Shown one piece after another: positions 23,912 to 31,570 of a stretch of DNA of 31,570 bases (positions are counted from its first letter, which is position 1; the number at the start of each line of letters is the position of its first letter). The position numbers and the translations under genes were made by a program. The stretch covers positions 1 to 31,570 of the forward strand of contig DEYX01000036.1 of assembly GCA_002365025.1 (NCBI GenBank), in the 5' to 3' direction. This stretch comes from Hungatella sp. UBA3147 (GTDB lineage: Bacteria > Bacillota > Clostridia > Lachnospirales > Lachnospiraceae). The notes beneath the pieces were generated by a model. That model had not been told where the DNA came from. It saw only the letters and a program-made list of their open reading frames with translations, and ran no database searches.

Positions 23912-24209
23912 CCGAATCTATCTTTACATATTGGTCATGGCCGCAGTTACTTATTTTATACGCGTCCTTCCCCTGACCCTGATCCGGCAGGAAATAAGGA
24001 CAACCTTCATCCGGTCTTTCCTTTACTATGTCCCCTATGTGACATTGTCGGTAATGACCTTTCCTGCCATTCTTACAGCCACAAAAAGCATATGGTCCGG
24101 TATTGCTGCTCTTTTGGCAGCCGCCATACTGGCTTATAAGGAAAAAAGCCTGTTCCAGGTTTCCTTAGCTGCCTGCATGGTTGTTTTTGTAATGGAATTC
24201 TTCCTGTGA
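23904..24209 (+). CDS. azlD: AzlD family branched-chain amino acid exporter subunit
   Basis: The 101-residue membrane protein is the small AzlD/YgaH partner of AzlC. It has three or four hydrophobic segments and the conserved early motif TYFIRVLPLTL, then YVPYVTLSVMTFPAIL. It overlaps azlC by eight bases with GGAGG inside azlC as ribosome site, so both subunits are made together. It ends the operon; the sequence after it has no obvious terminator before the next small gene. Confidence 0.93.
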   Translation: MNNRIYLYILVMAAVTYFIRVLPLTLIRQEIRTTFIRSFLYYVPYVTLSVMTFPAILTATKSIWSGIAALLAAAILAYKEKSLFQVSLAACMVVFVMEFFL

Positions 24210-24303
24210 GTATTTTTTCCATACAAATTCCATTATACCTCCTCCTTTTTTAATTAAAGGTATAAAACAATGGCTCATTCATATATATAACCGGAGGGAT
24301 AAT

Positions 24304-24531
24304 ATGAGTTATTGTTGCGATGTACTATTTATTTCTGCATTGGCCTGCCAAATAGCAGATTGTTTAAATGATGATGAATTATCACTTTTGGCTGCAGACA
24401 CGCTATTGTTAAGTGATACATTAAATGCGATCGCTGTCCGCCGGTCAATCTGTAATTCATCTGCAGACGATAAATCTTCATCTAATACTGCCTCTTCCGA
24501 TCAGGCTAACAATACAGATGAAAAATCTTAA
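24304..24531 (+). CDS. Small cysteine-containing protein, DUF6774-like
   Basis: A 75-residue protein with its own GGAGGG ribosome site seven bases before the ATG. The first 45 residues form an amphipathic/hydrophobic helical region (CCDVLFISALACQIADCLND then LSLLAADTLLLSDTLNAIAV) with four cysteines (C4, C5, C15, C20) and a fifth at C50; the last 25 residues are a polar Ser/Asp/Asn-rich tail. I recall DUF6774 small proteins of Lachnospiraceae having this CxxVxxISALACQLAxCL pattern; this was not checked. Function unknown. It is followed by a hairpin shared with the converging gene. Confidence 0.65.
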   Translation: MSYCCDVLFISALACQIADCLNDDELSLLAADTLLLSDTLNAIAVRRSICNSSADDKSSSNTASSDQANNTDEKS

Positions 24532-24594
24532 CTCATCCTACCATTAGCTTCGCTTTTCCTATTCTTATATAAATCCTGCGTTCGGTATACAAAA

Positions 24595-24618
24595 AGAACG
24601 TCCTTTTAAGGGCGTTCT
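24595..24618. terminator. Bidirectional hairpin between converging genes
   Basis: AGAACGTCC (24595-24603) and GGGCGTTCT (24610-24618) pair over nine bases with one G-U on the plus strand, with a six-base loop. On the minus strand one pair is lost but five T residues follow, so it may serve both the small gene and the NTF2-like gene. Confidence 0.65.
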
Positions 24619-24693
24619 CTAACGATTTATTGTATGATTTCGTTTATCGGACATTCGCAGCCCGCGGCCATACTTGATAAGGTCAATAGGAAT

Positions 24694-25068
24694 TTATGGA
24701 ATGGGCTTGCCTATATTTTTGTCTATTCGCCATTGAGGGGCCGTATCATCATCACCCCAGTATTCGTCCAGGACTTTTATTCTGTCTTCCAGCATCTCAA
24801 AAAATGAAGTCACATGAAAAGAACTCTCTTTTGACCATACATGAGCAGCCGTAATAATAATATTTCCAATATGTTCTATTCGTTCAACTTCGCCGCTCCA
24901 ACTTCCAGGATAATCACAGTTAGCTCTCAAAAATTCACTGACATTAAATAGTTCATTTGTATTATGCCAACGAATACAGGCGTCTTCGTGAAAATACTTT
25001 ATTAGATCCTCTTCGTTCTGGGCAGCAATATGCCTCCAATACTGGATTATAAATTGATTTACGTCCAT
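24694..25068 (-). CDS. NTF2-like (SnoaL-type) protein
   Basis: The 124-residue protein has the cone-shaped NTF2-like/SnoaL layout: N-terminal helix (VNQFIIQYWRHIAAQNEEDLIKYF), the DACIRWHNTNELFNVSEFLR segment, and four beta strands ending RIKVLDEYWGDDDTAPQW. Members are often small enzymes or ligand-binding proteins; the late EYWGDD segment is common in Firmicute homologues annotated as nuclear transport factor 2 family. AGGAG lies eight bases before the ATG. It follows the APH-like gene by 31 bases, so the two are probably one transcript. No substrate can be named. Confidence 0.8.
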   Translation of the reverse strand: MDVNQFIIQYWRHIAAQNEEDLIKYFHEDACIRWHNTNELFNVSEFLRANCDYPGSWSGEVERIEHIGNIIITAAHVWSKESSFHVTSFFEMLEDRIKVLDEYWGDDDTAPQWRIDKNIGKPIP

Positions 25069-25099
25069 TCATATTACTCCTTTCCAGTTTATCTTCATT

Positions 25100-25969
25100 T
25101 TAAAGCTCAATGATACGTTCTATAAATTTGAAGATTTTTATCGTCGCCTCAGTTTCTTCTTGATTCGCCTGCTTCTCCCAAAAAACGACAAATAAAAGTT
25201 CAATACACTGCATCATGAGCAAAAGTGATTCTTTCTCAACTTCTTCTAACACAGTAATGCTTTCATATCCGAGAAGAAACTGACTGATAAATGTAAGCCA
25301 CTTATCCTTTATTGCCATGAGGTCCTTCTGTCCTAATAATTGCCCCAAAAGGAAATAAGCGATATCAAATAAACGAGCATCCTGTTTGCCCAGGTCAAAA
25401 TCCAGTACACCGGTCAATGTCGTTCCCTCAAACAGCAAGTTGCCGTAATGTAGGTCTCGGTGAATCTGCTGCTTTGGCAGACTGGGATAAATGCTGCACA
25501 GGGATTCTATTGGCTTAGACCATTCTTCTTGTGTCAGTAAACTGCTTTTGGTAAGTCCATTGCGAATCCAGCCTCGCAGCTCTTCATCAAACGATTGATT
25601 AACTGTCTGCTTATCGGTTATTTTCGCAAGTGCGCAGTGGATCTTTGCAATAATAAAGCCGGTCTGGTAAGCAATTTCTGCATAGTTCTGCTGAAATACC
25701 TCTCTTACATGACTACCGCCTAATTTTTCCATCAACAGATAACAGCCTTCTTGCGTCACCATATAATCTCCGCCATCCTTTAACGGCAGAATATGTGATA
25801 CCGGAACCCCATCTGCACGTAATGCCGCTGAAAGCCTTACATTACTCTGTGCATTGTCTTCTGTTTTCACAAGCTTTAATATATACTTTCCAACTACGTC
25901 CCAGGTTGTTGGAGTCGTAGCAACAGGCTCTCCATGAATACCCCAATATGTTTTAATATCTAATAGCAT
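25100..25969 (-). CDS. Aminoglycoside phosphotransferase (APH) family protein
   Basis: The 289-residue protein has the APH/choline-kinase-like fold. The catalytic loop HRDLHYGNLLF near residue 184 carries the catalytic aspartate and the asparagine, and LDFDLGKQD near 203 the metal-binding aspartate. The N-lobe lysine is likely in KYILKLVKTE near residue 26. These proteins phosphorylate small molecules such as antibiotics, homoserine, choline or methylthioribose; homologues of this kind in Firmicutes are mostly uncharacterised, and resistance should not be assumed. The frame extends to 25993; AAGGAG seven bases before the ATG at 25969 decides the start. It is upstream of the NTF2-like gene in one transcript. 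Confidence 0.82.
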   Translation of the reverse strand: MLLDIKTYWGIHGEPVATTPTTWDVVGKYILKLVKTEDNAQSNVRLSAALRADGVPVSHILPLKDGGDYMVTQEGCYLLMEKLGGSHVREVFQQNYAEIAYQTGFIIAKIHCALAKITDKQTVNQSFDEELRGWIRNGLTKSSLLTQEEWSKPIESLCSIYPSLPKQQIHRDLHYGNLLFEGTTLTGVLDFDLGKQDARLFDIAYFLLGQLLGQKDLMAIKDKWLTFISQFLLGYESITVLEEVEKESLLLMMQCIELLFVVFWEKQANQEETEATIKIFKFIERIIEL

Positions 25970-26374
25970 AAATATGCTCCTTCTTCTGCTCAACTTAAGT
26001 CTAAGACTTTTTCAAAAAGCAAACTATCAGCCCAACCATCACTTTTCAAAATATACTGTTTATACTTACATCATCCAAAGACAATCACTTAACTGAAACC
26101 TTATCCACGGAATCCTTCCTCCAATTATATAATTACTGTCAGCCAACTTATTTATTATCAATATTAAGTTTTATTGTACAAAATAAATACGTATAATTTT
26201 ATTTATTTCATTATATCAGAGTTTAATATAAAAATATAGTAATGCGTTATTATTGCCTTATTATCAAATGCCGCAAACTATAATGGACTTTGTATGCAGT
26301 TTGAAAACGCCCTGTTAAGGGCGTCCTTACTTAACTAAATCTCACATTCCGGTTCAAATTTATACATCATTTTA
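25970..26374. other. Gene-free AT-rich stretch
   Basis: No coding frame is supported. It carries a possible minus-strand extended -10 promoter (TGATATAAT, 26210-26218) about 240 bases upstream of the APH-like gene, without a good -35, and the terminator of the L,D-transpeptidase gene (26303-26324). The remainder is very AT-rich. Confidence 0.5.
26303..26324 (-). terminator. Terminator of the L,D-transpeptidase gene
   Basis: ACGCCCT (26307-26313) and AGGGCGT (26318-26324) form a seven-base-pair stem with a four-base loop, followed by TTTTC on the minus strand, about 50 bases after the stop codon. Confidence 0.8.
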
Positions 26375-27769
26375 CTATTCCTCATAAGAGATAACAGGAA
26401 TCCCTTCTTCTATATGTTCAAAAATCGTTTTTGCTAAATATAATGGAGCATTTACACATCCATGGGTACCATTTCTTTTGTATATCTCACCTCCAAAGGA
26501 ACGCCTCCAACTCGCATCATGAACTCCTATATTCCCGTAAAAAGGCATCCAGTACTTCACATCCGCCGCATAACCCGGTCCTGTTAAGACTGTATCTCTT
26601 TGCTTATAGTTAAGCATATAGGCTCCAACCACCGTTGAATATCCTCTGTTAGGATTCCCTGTTACCACTGGGCCATGGATAATTAACTTTCCATCTTTAT
26701 AAAACCATATATGCTGCCTGGTTATGTTGATTTCCACGTAGGTATTGCCTATCTCATTCTCATCTCGGGACAGAGCTTTTTGTGTATAAACAGGTTCCTT
26801 GATAAGGATCAGCCCATGGCTTATATTTTTAAGCAGTTCCTTAGTTTCTGCGTCCTGATTAATTTTCCAACCATAAATTCCACCTTTTACTTCTACTACT
26901 TTCCCAACCGATGACCGGAAATTTCTTGTAATTCCGACAGTGTCATACTTTTTACTCAATTCCTTCACATACTTCGCAACAGAGGTCTTGTTTATTTCCA
27001 CATCCAAATTGTCATCTACATTTAACCATTTATGTATCATGTTCCCATCTAGTATTTCCTTTTTGGTACCAAATGTAAAGGTAATACTGGTTGATACGTA
27101 CTTATTTAAAATATCTCTGGTTTTATGAGTTTTAGCTGAGGTTAAAGTATATTGGGGATTTTCATAACAAAGTTTTTCATTTAAATCTAATTTAGTCTCT
27201 CCCATCAAAATACCTGACAGAATCGCTTTCACTAAATTATCTTTCCTTATTTTATTGCCATACACTTCTTCCACCAGTTCATAGGAACCGTTAGTATATT
27301 TAAAACCAACATTTTGTGGTTCAATCAGATTATTATTTATACAATTTAATTCGCTTATTTTATTTTCAAGGGCTTTTTTATTATAAGTGAATAAATCCTT
27401 CGAATATAGTTTTTGATCTTTAAATAATGAAACGATCCATTTTAGAGAGTTCTGCTTATGGAGAAGATTTGTAATATTATCTTCTCCTCTATATTCCAGT
27501 CCAACCTCCTGCCCGGTTATGTTTTCGATTTCCCCATTTCTTTCTATAAGTTGCAGCTCATAGTCCTTTACGTAGTTCCTCATTATCCGATCCACATCAT
27601 CATTCGCTTTTAACGAAACATTTACTCCATTTATTACTGTGGAAAGATAGAAATGATTTGTAAAATATAATGATACAAGTAAATATATCAGTATAACTGA
27701 AGCAATAACGATGATTGTATTTCCTATGATTCCTCTTTTGGATAGTGCTTTCATTTTCTCATCCCACAT
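26375..27769 (-). CDS. L,D-transpeptidase with peptidoglycan-binding domains
   Basis: The 464-residue protein has one N-terminal membrane anchor (about residues 12-36), two PG_binding_4-type repeats in the extracytoplasmic part (about 45-325), and a C-terminal YkuD L,D-transpeptidase domain (about 335-460). The active-site pattern is complete: HDASWRRSFGG with the histidine, then 14 or so residues, then THGCVNAPL with the nucleophilic cysteine. It would make 3-3 cross-links in peptidoglycan or attach proteins outside the membrane. The longer frame to 27799 is rejected because AGAGG is six bases before the ATG at 27769 (MWDEKMKALSKRG). The gene is AT-rich relative to the salvage genes. It is a single gene bracketed by terminators. 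Confidence 0.92.
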   Translation of the reverse strand: MWDEKMKALSKRGIIGNTIIVIASVILIYLLVSLYFTNHFYLSTVINGVNVSLKANDDVDRIMRNYVKDYELQLIERNGEIENITGQEVGLEYRGEDNITNLLHKQNSLKWIVSLFKDQKLYSKDLFTYNKKALENKISELNCINNNLIEPQNVGFKYTNGSYELVEEVYGNKIRKDNLVKAILSGILMGETKLDLNEKLCYENPQYTLTSAKTHKTRDILNKYVSTSITFTFGTKKEILDGNMIHKWLNVDDNLDVEINKTSVAKYVKELSKKYDTVGITRNFRSSVGKVVEVKGGIYGWKINQDAETKELLKNISHGLILIKEPVYTQKALSRDENEIGNTYVEINITRQHIWFYKDGKLIIHGPVVTGNPNRGYSTVVGAYMLNYKQRDTVLTGPGYAADVKYWMPFYGNIGVHDASWRRSFGGEIYKRNGTHGCVNAPLYLAKTIFEHIEEGIPVISYEE

Positions 27770-27906
27770 ATTATACCTCTCACAAAAATACACATGCACT
27801 ATACTTCAGCATAATATTCACTTTATAATATGTATGCATTTCCAATTTTATAGCTTAAATATTTGTATGTGAATATCATATACCTCTTGGCAATTATTGG
27901 TAACGT

Positions 27907-27947
27907 AAAAGGGTGCTGCAGAACAATGCATTTGCTCTGCAGCACCC
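27907..27947 (-). terminator. Terminator of the antiporter/PII-like operon
   Basis: GGGTGCTGCAGA (27911-27922) and TCTGCAGCACCC (27936-27947) form a perfect 12-base-pair stem with a 13-base loop, followed on the minus strand by TTTTACG. Confidence 0.85.
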
Positions 27948-28048
27948 CTGTAAAATATAATATTTTAGTCATAGCTTGTACATTCCGAAAAGAACTGAAA
28001 TCCTCCAACAAGTGTCGTCCTACAAGCCCCAAAACTATCTGGTTAGTC

Positions 28049-28393
28049 TTATATATTCATCGGATAGACTTTACCGATGGGGACTGTAAACATAAATCCT
28101 CCCCCAATACCTGATATGCCGTCAACTGCTTCCTGAACGACTGCTACCGCTTTTTCTACTAAACTTTCGTTTTCAAGAACAGTAAAAATTGTTTTACTAT
28201 AAGGATGTGAATCACTTAGAAGCATATGTAAGGCGCTGAATAGTGGGGCGCTTCTATTCTCATTATTCACAATGGCGCTTCCCATTCCCTGGCTGTCCAA
28301 TATGGTTGCACCACTAATTCCTTCCCTTACAAATCCTGATAAAATATCATCCAGACTGTCAACTGTGTTTAAAACAATAAACAAAACATACAT
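28049..28393 (-). CDS. PII-like protein linked to a cation/proton antiporter
   Basis: The 114-residue protein resembles the PII/GlnB ferredoxin-like fold: MYVLFIVLNTVDSLDDILSG as first beta-alpha unit, then GISGATILDSQGMGSAI, the T-loop-like variable segment, KTIFTVLENESLVEKAVAVV as the second unit, and a terminal MFTVPIGKVY strand. Small proteins of this kind are known beside membrane transporters, where PII-type trimers bind nucleotides and gate the partner. Here it follows the antiporter gene by 35 bases in the same operon, with GGGGTGG before the ATG. It lacks the uridylylated tyrosine context of GlnB, so it is not a nitrogen sensor proper. The ligand (adenine nucleotide, c-di-AMP or bicarbonate) is not visible. 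Confidence 0.7.
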   Translation of the reverse strand: MYVLFIVLNTVDSLDDILSGFVREGISGATILDSQGMGSAIVNNENRSAPLFSALHMLLSDSHPYSKTIFTVLENESLVEKAVAVVQEAVDGISGIGGGFMFTVPIGKVYPMNI

Positions 28394-28428
28394 AATTCCA
28401 CCCCTGATTTTAATATTTTATACTTATT

Positions 28429-29667
28429 TTAATCATATGACTGAGAAACATGAACAACATTATTATTCTTCTGATTATGTTTTTCTTCTTTCTTCTCCAA
28501 TTGATCAATTTCACCAGCTTTTTGTATCGCCAGCTTCGCAAATACAGGACCTGTTACTTCATAAATCAATACGCTAAACATGATAATGGTACCAATCGCA
28601 ACGGCATATTCCGGTAATTGCTGACGCACCAGCACAAGAAGTCCAATGGATATACCACCTTGAGGGAGTAATCCCAAACCGAGGTATTTTGTAATATTAG
28701 GATCGGCTTTCACAGTTTTCGCACCGATCCATGCACCCAGCATTTTTCCACCTGCTCTTGCAATTACATAAGCGACCCCCACAATTCCTACACTGACTAA
28801 AATACTTAAATCCAGGCTGGCACCTGCTAATGTGAAAAATAAAATATAGACTGGTGATGCAAAATCATTGATCGAGTCAAAAACTCTCTTCGACTTTTTG
28901 AATGTATTTACCACAGTAGTTCCCATCATAATACACGTTAATAGAGGTGATAATCCTAAACTAACGGATACTCCTGTTGCGATTCCAATTGCCATGAGCG
29001 ATGCTGCCTGTAGCTCGTCACGACCACTTGATTTCTTCGCAAAAATAGTAAGAATAAACCCCAGAACCAGACCAAGTAAAATAGAGCCTCCTATCTCAAT
29101 AATCAGACCATTAAACATTTGTACTATGGAAAAATCCTGTTGACCTGTCGATAGTGTTGCTAAAGACATTGCAATTCCAAAAGCTATTATTCCAAACACA
29201 TCATCTAATGCAACTACAGGTAATATTGTTTTTGTCAATGGGCCATGAGCGTTATACTGCCTTATTACTAATAAAGTTGCGGCCGGCGCCGTTGCAGCTG
29301 ACATCGATGCAATTACAATGCTAAAGGCAAAAGGCTGATTTAGTAAATAGTACATGACAGTAAAAACAATAACAACAGCCCCAACAACCTCTGCCAAAGT
29401 AATGATTACGATGGATTTTCCTAATTTCAGCATATCTTTAATGACAAATTCATTACCTATACTGAAGGCAATCACTGCTAAGGCCAATTCATTAATTACA
29501 GAAAATGATTCCATATCACGTGAACTAATAAATTGTAAAAAAGAGGGTCCTAAAAACAGACCTGCTACCAGATAACCGGATACATTTGGAAGCTTGAATA
29601 CTCTGGCTGCTTTCCCGCCTATAATTCCAACAAATATTACAATACTGATTTTCAATAGAAAATTCAA
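28429..29667 (-). CDS. Cation:proton antiporter (CPA2/NapA type)
   Basis: The 412-residue membrane protein has about 12-13 hydrophobic segments and the CPA2 layout: GKAARVFKLPNVSGYLVAGLFLGP near the start and the ion-site region VALDDVFGIIAFGIA near residue 152, where the paired acidic DD is typical of electrogenic NapA-type exchangers. It probably exchanges Na+ or K+ for protons. No RCK/TrkA regulatory domain is attached; the C-terminal tail after about 385 is short and charged (KKEEKHNQKNN). The start is TTG at 29667 with GGAGG eight bases upstream. The next gene in the operon encodes a PII-like protein, the likely regulator. No convincing promoter was found directly upstream. Confidence 0.88.
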   Translation of the reverse strand: MNFLLKISIVIFVGIIGGKAARVFKLPNVSGYLVAGLFLGPSFLQFISSRDMESFSVINELALAVIAFSIGNEFVIKDMLKLGKSIVIITLAEVVGAVVIVFTVMYYLLNQPFAFSIVIASMSAATAPAATLLVIRQYNAHGPLTKTILPVVALDDVFGIIAFGIAMSLATLSTGQQDFSIVQMFNGLIIEIGGSILLGLVLGFILTIFAKKSSGRDELQAASLMAIGIATGVSVSLGLSPLLTCIMMGTTVVNTFKKSKRVFDSINDFASPVYILFFTLAGASLDLSILVSVGIVGVAYVIARAGGKMLGAWIGAKTVKADPNITKYLGLGLLPQGGISIGLLVLVRQQLPEYAVAIGTIIMFSVLIYEVTGPVFAKLAIQKAGEIDQLEKKEEKHNQKNNNVVHVSQSYD

Positions 29668-30231
29668 TTTTGTTCCTCCACATCATAATATTAAACCTTA
29701 TGACATACGTTTAACGCTTTTTGCATATATCAATACCCTATTACTGCGTGACCTCCTTGTTGGTATATTTTTGCACATCAAAAAAGCGGATAAACTAACT
29801 CATATTGAGCTTCGTCATTCGCTTGGTATACTCCTATGGGATTAGCTGACGGATTAGGGCTCCCAAGTTGCCCCTCTTAAAACTAAGATTCACCCCTGAG
29901 ATTGGTTCCCCCACTATCAGAAAGATATTCGGAGTTGTTTCATTAACCTTAACATGGATCAGTGAAATAGTCAAATTTGACTAACCTCTTAGCTGAAAGC
30001 AGAGTGCGAATATCCGATTGACAGCGATTGGACTGGGCGAAATAGTCAAAACGATCATTTTAACTAGTATCTGCAGAATGTCATATGTGGAACTGAATAT
30101 TTGATTGCCTTTTCATCTACTTCAATCTATACTAACTATACTAAATATAATACAGCCATGCCGCAAGCAAGCCGTGATCAGATCTGGAACCACATGGGAA
30201 GTTTTAATGATAGAATAAATCAGGGGGCCAT
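29668..30231. other. Gene-free divergent region between antiporter and membrane protein
   Basis: About 560 bases without a supported gene; a plus-strand frame up to 29845 has no ribosome site. It holds the palindrome with half-site copy described separately, a direct repeat GAAATAGTCAAA (29964-29975 and 30039-30050), two ATACTAA copies (30129-30135, 30138-30144), and a plus-strand TATAAT (30146-30151) about 80 bases before the membrane protein gene that may be its -10 box. Confidence 0.5.
29968..29983. promoter_or_regulatory. 16-base perfect palindrome, possible operator
   Basis: TAGTCAAATTTGACTA is a perfect palindrome; its half TAGTCAAA recurs at 30043-30050. Position between the divergent antiporter and membrane-protein genes suggests a protein-binding site. 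No known regulator is identified. Confidence 0.5.
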
Positions 30232-31104
30232 ATGAAAAGTATAATCAAATTTTTAGTTGTTTTTACATCATATACAATAGTATTTATTCTTGCGAATGGT
30301 ATGATGCCATTCTCACAGGCATTTAAGGAAGCCAGCGCACGTACGGCGGCTGGACCTCTGGACTTACTGTATATAACTATTAGCTGCCTGTGGTTTAGCT
30401 CTACTATCTGCTATACCGTTTCCCATACTAAGTGGAAAGGTGTCAAACTGGCTCTCGTCGTAATCACCGTAATTAGCCTGGTTCATCCTGTTTTGACTCA
30501 GGTTGAAACATTGTTCTTTGGGAGCGCATTTTCCGTTATCTCCAAAAGTGATATTCTGCTGATTATGCTGGCAGGCATTTTGCCACTATTAGTCTCCGTC
30601 CCATTGGCTGTTAAAATGTGGAGTAAAGAAAAATCGCGGGAATCCGTTTATGATTCCCCTATTAGTGTGAAGAAGCTCGCGATAAGTATTGTTCAGGTCG
30701 GGTTTGCCTATATGATCGTATACTTTATTTTCGGCTATTTTGTCGCGTGGAAATCGGAAGCCGTGAGGATATTTTACTCCGGTGATTCGCAGGACATAGG
30801 CTTTTGGGCTAAGTTAATAGAAAACTGGAGAGAGAATCCGGCCATCTACCCATTCCAGTTTATGAGAGGTATACTGTTCGGCGTAGCCGCTTTGCCTCTG
30901 CTTTATATGGGGCGGAACCGTCGGAGAGAGTTTATCATTAGTATCTGCCTGATATACCTGTGTACGGCTATTGTACTCATTGTTCCAAACTTTCTTTTCC
31001 CTGATACGGTCAGATGGGCTCATTTTATAGAAATGTTTTTATCTATGCTGTTTTTTGGAGTGATTACAGGTTCAATAATGTCCCGCGCATCACAAAGAGA
31101 ATGA
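30232..31104 (+). CDS. Multi-pass membrane protein of unknown function
   Basis: The 290-residue protein is not recognised. It has about eight hydrophobic segments (near residues 5-22, 43-62, 71-90, 103-123, 151-171, 205-222, 235-255, 265-283), short charged cytoplasmic-type loops such as KMWSKEKSRE near 128 and GRNRRRE near 226, and one longer polar loop near 172-200 with a tryptophan-rich stretch. There is no signal peptide, cysteine cluster or obvious catalytic motif, so a transporter, sensor or immunity-type role is open. The ATG has AGGGGG upstream at short spacing. It is the first plus-strand gene after a 560-base divergent region and is followed after 58 bases by a nitroreductase remnant. 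Confidence 0.7.
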   Translation: MKSIIKFLVVFTSYTIVFILANGMMPFSQAFKEASARTAAGPLDLLYITISCLWFSSTICYTVSHTKWKGVKLALVVITVISLVHPVLTQVETLFFGSAFSVISKSDILLIMLAGILPLLVSVPLAVKMWSKEKSRESVYDSPISVKKLAISIVQVGFAYMIVYFIFGYFVAWKSEAVRIFYSGDSQDIGFWAKLIENWRENPAIYPFQFMRGILFGVAALPLLYMGRNRRREFIISICLIYLCTAIVLIVPNFLFPDTVRWAHFIEMFLSMLFFGVITGSIMSRASQRE

Positions 31105-31162
31105 TCTTTACGTGATATTAATTGTAAGGATTCATGATATTCTTATACAAGGAGAACACTAT

Positions 31163-31523
31163 ATGGACAATTTTAATGATAATCGTACTTTTATGAAAAG
31201 TGGATTTGATCTTCCTGTACGTGAATTTATATCCGATCAAGAGCGTGGTATGCCCACCGGTTGTATTTTTATGGTCCTGTATCCCATATCGTGGTGAATG
31301 GCGTTACCATTGTGAAGCTCACCGACTAATGTTGTTGGATATTGGTTATATAAGTCAAAATTTATATATGGCATTTGAAGGAGTTGGGTGCGGTACTTGT
31401 GCAATTGCTAATACATACAGTACAGATATCTTAGCAAGCGTGGTTGCTGCTTTTATCATTATCTTTAACATCCTATCTTCCTTTCTCTGGCAATTGGATA
31501 AGACTCTTGAAGTTACTCATTGA
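31163..31523 (+). pseudogene. Internally deleted, frameshifted nitroreductase (SagB-type) remnant
   Basis: The piece begins with a good AAGGAG site and ATG at 31163; the first 30 residues (NRTFMKSGFDLPVREF, SDQERGMP) look like the N-terminus of SagB-type nitroreductases, where a following P-P is expected. The frame then breaks: PPV appears in the +1 frame and continues to HRLMLLDIGYISQNLYMAFE and GVGCGTCAIAN, the FMN-binding C-terminal region of the same family. The roughly 100 residues that normally lie between are missing, and the tail after residue 85 is not family-like. Stop codons close both frames (31297 and 31523). A deletion plus frameshift is the simplest reading. Confidence 0.7.
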
Positions 31524-31570
31524 ACTTGAAGTTACTTCTTAATTTTAGTGCTTGAATGAAAAAGTAAGTT

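Noticed and set aside
25100..25969. APH-family gene as an antibiotic resistance gene
   Set aside because: Only the general kinase fold is visible; no specific resistance subfamily was recognised.
29594..29845. 83-residue plus-strand open frame beside the antiporter gene
   Set aside because: Half of it overlaps the antiporter on the other strand, there is no ribosome site, and the sequence has no recognisable motif.
1..31570. CRISPR array, tRNA, rRNA or phage modules
   Set aside because: No spaced identical repeats, clover-leaf sequences or phage structural genes were seen on either strand.

Overview
The window looks like a low-to-moderate GC Firmicute chromosome, most likely a spore-forming clostridium of the Lachnospiraceae (Lacrimispora/Hungatella-like). 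This is inferred from strong AGGAGG-type ribosome sites, sigma-A promoters with 17-base spacing, a YIEGIA-family sporulation-type membrane protein, a c-di-AMP receptor next to cdd, a CarD-type regulator and a Smr-less MutS2. No rRNA, tRNA, CRISPR array or intact insertion sequence was seen.

Layout. (1) 1-4534, minus: an apparent operon of YIEGIA protein, its small partner, and the molybdenum, FAD and 2Fe-2S subunits of a xanthine-dehydrogenase-type hydroxylase (the last cut by the window edge). (2) 4705-7802, minus: an amino-sugar module of EIICB-type PTS permease, NanE epimerase and RpiR-family regulator, driven by a near-consensus promoter. (3) 8140-10802, minus: thymidine kinase, a decayed acetyltransferase, an alpha/beta hydrolase and a CarD-type regulator. 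(4) 11058-13960, minus: pyrimidine deoxynucleoside salvage (cdd, pyrimidine phosphorylase, deoC) preceded by the c-di-AMP receptor gene. (5) 14074-17109: NUDIX hydrolase, ferritin-like protein (plus strand), DUF2809 membrane protein, and a lipase-like gene broken by an in-frame TAG. (6) 17365-19281, minus: MutS2-like ATPase without Smr domain, with a hairpin-rich leader containing a strong terminator. (7) 19737-21630, plus: GntR (YtrA-type) regulator, ABC ATPase and permease, with a consensus promoter overlapped by an inverted repeat. (8) 21635-24531: NUDIX and LysR genes (minus) divergent from azlCD, then a small conserved-looking protein. (9) 24694-31523: a more AT-rich, accessory-looking part with NTF2-like and APH-like proteins, an L,D-transpeptidase, a PII-like protein paired with a cation/proton antiporter, an unknown membrane protein, and a nitroreductase remnant.

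Functionally the window is mainly salvage and uptake (purine-type oxidation, amino sugars, deoxynucleosides) plus envelope and ion-homeostasis genes. At least eleven starts were moved from the longest possible ORF to the start that fits a ribosome binding site; each entry says so. The items most worth a second look are the linkage of a YIEGIA pair to the hydroxylase genes under a forespore-like promoter, the structured leader upstream of the MutS2-like gene, the nonsense-interrupted lipase, the PII-like/antiporter pair, and a 16-base palindrome with a repeated half-site near 29.97 kb.
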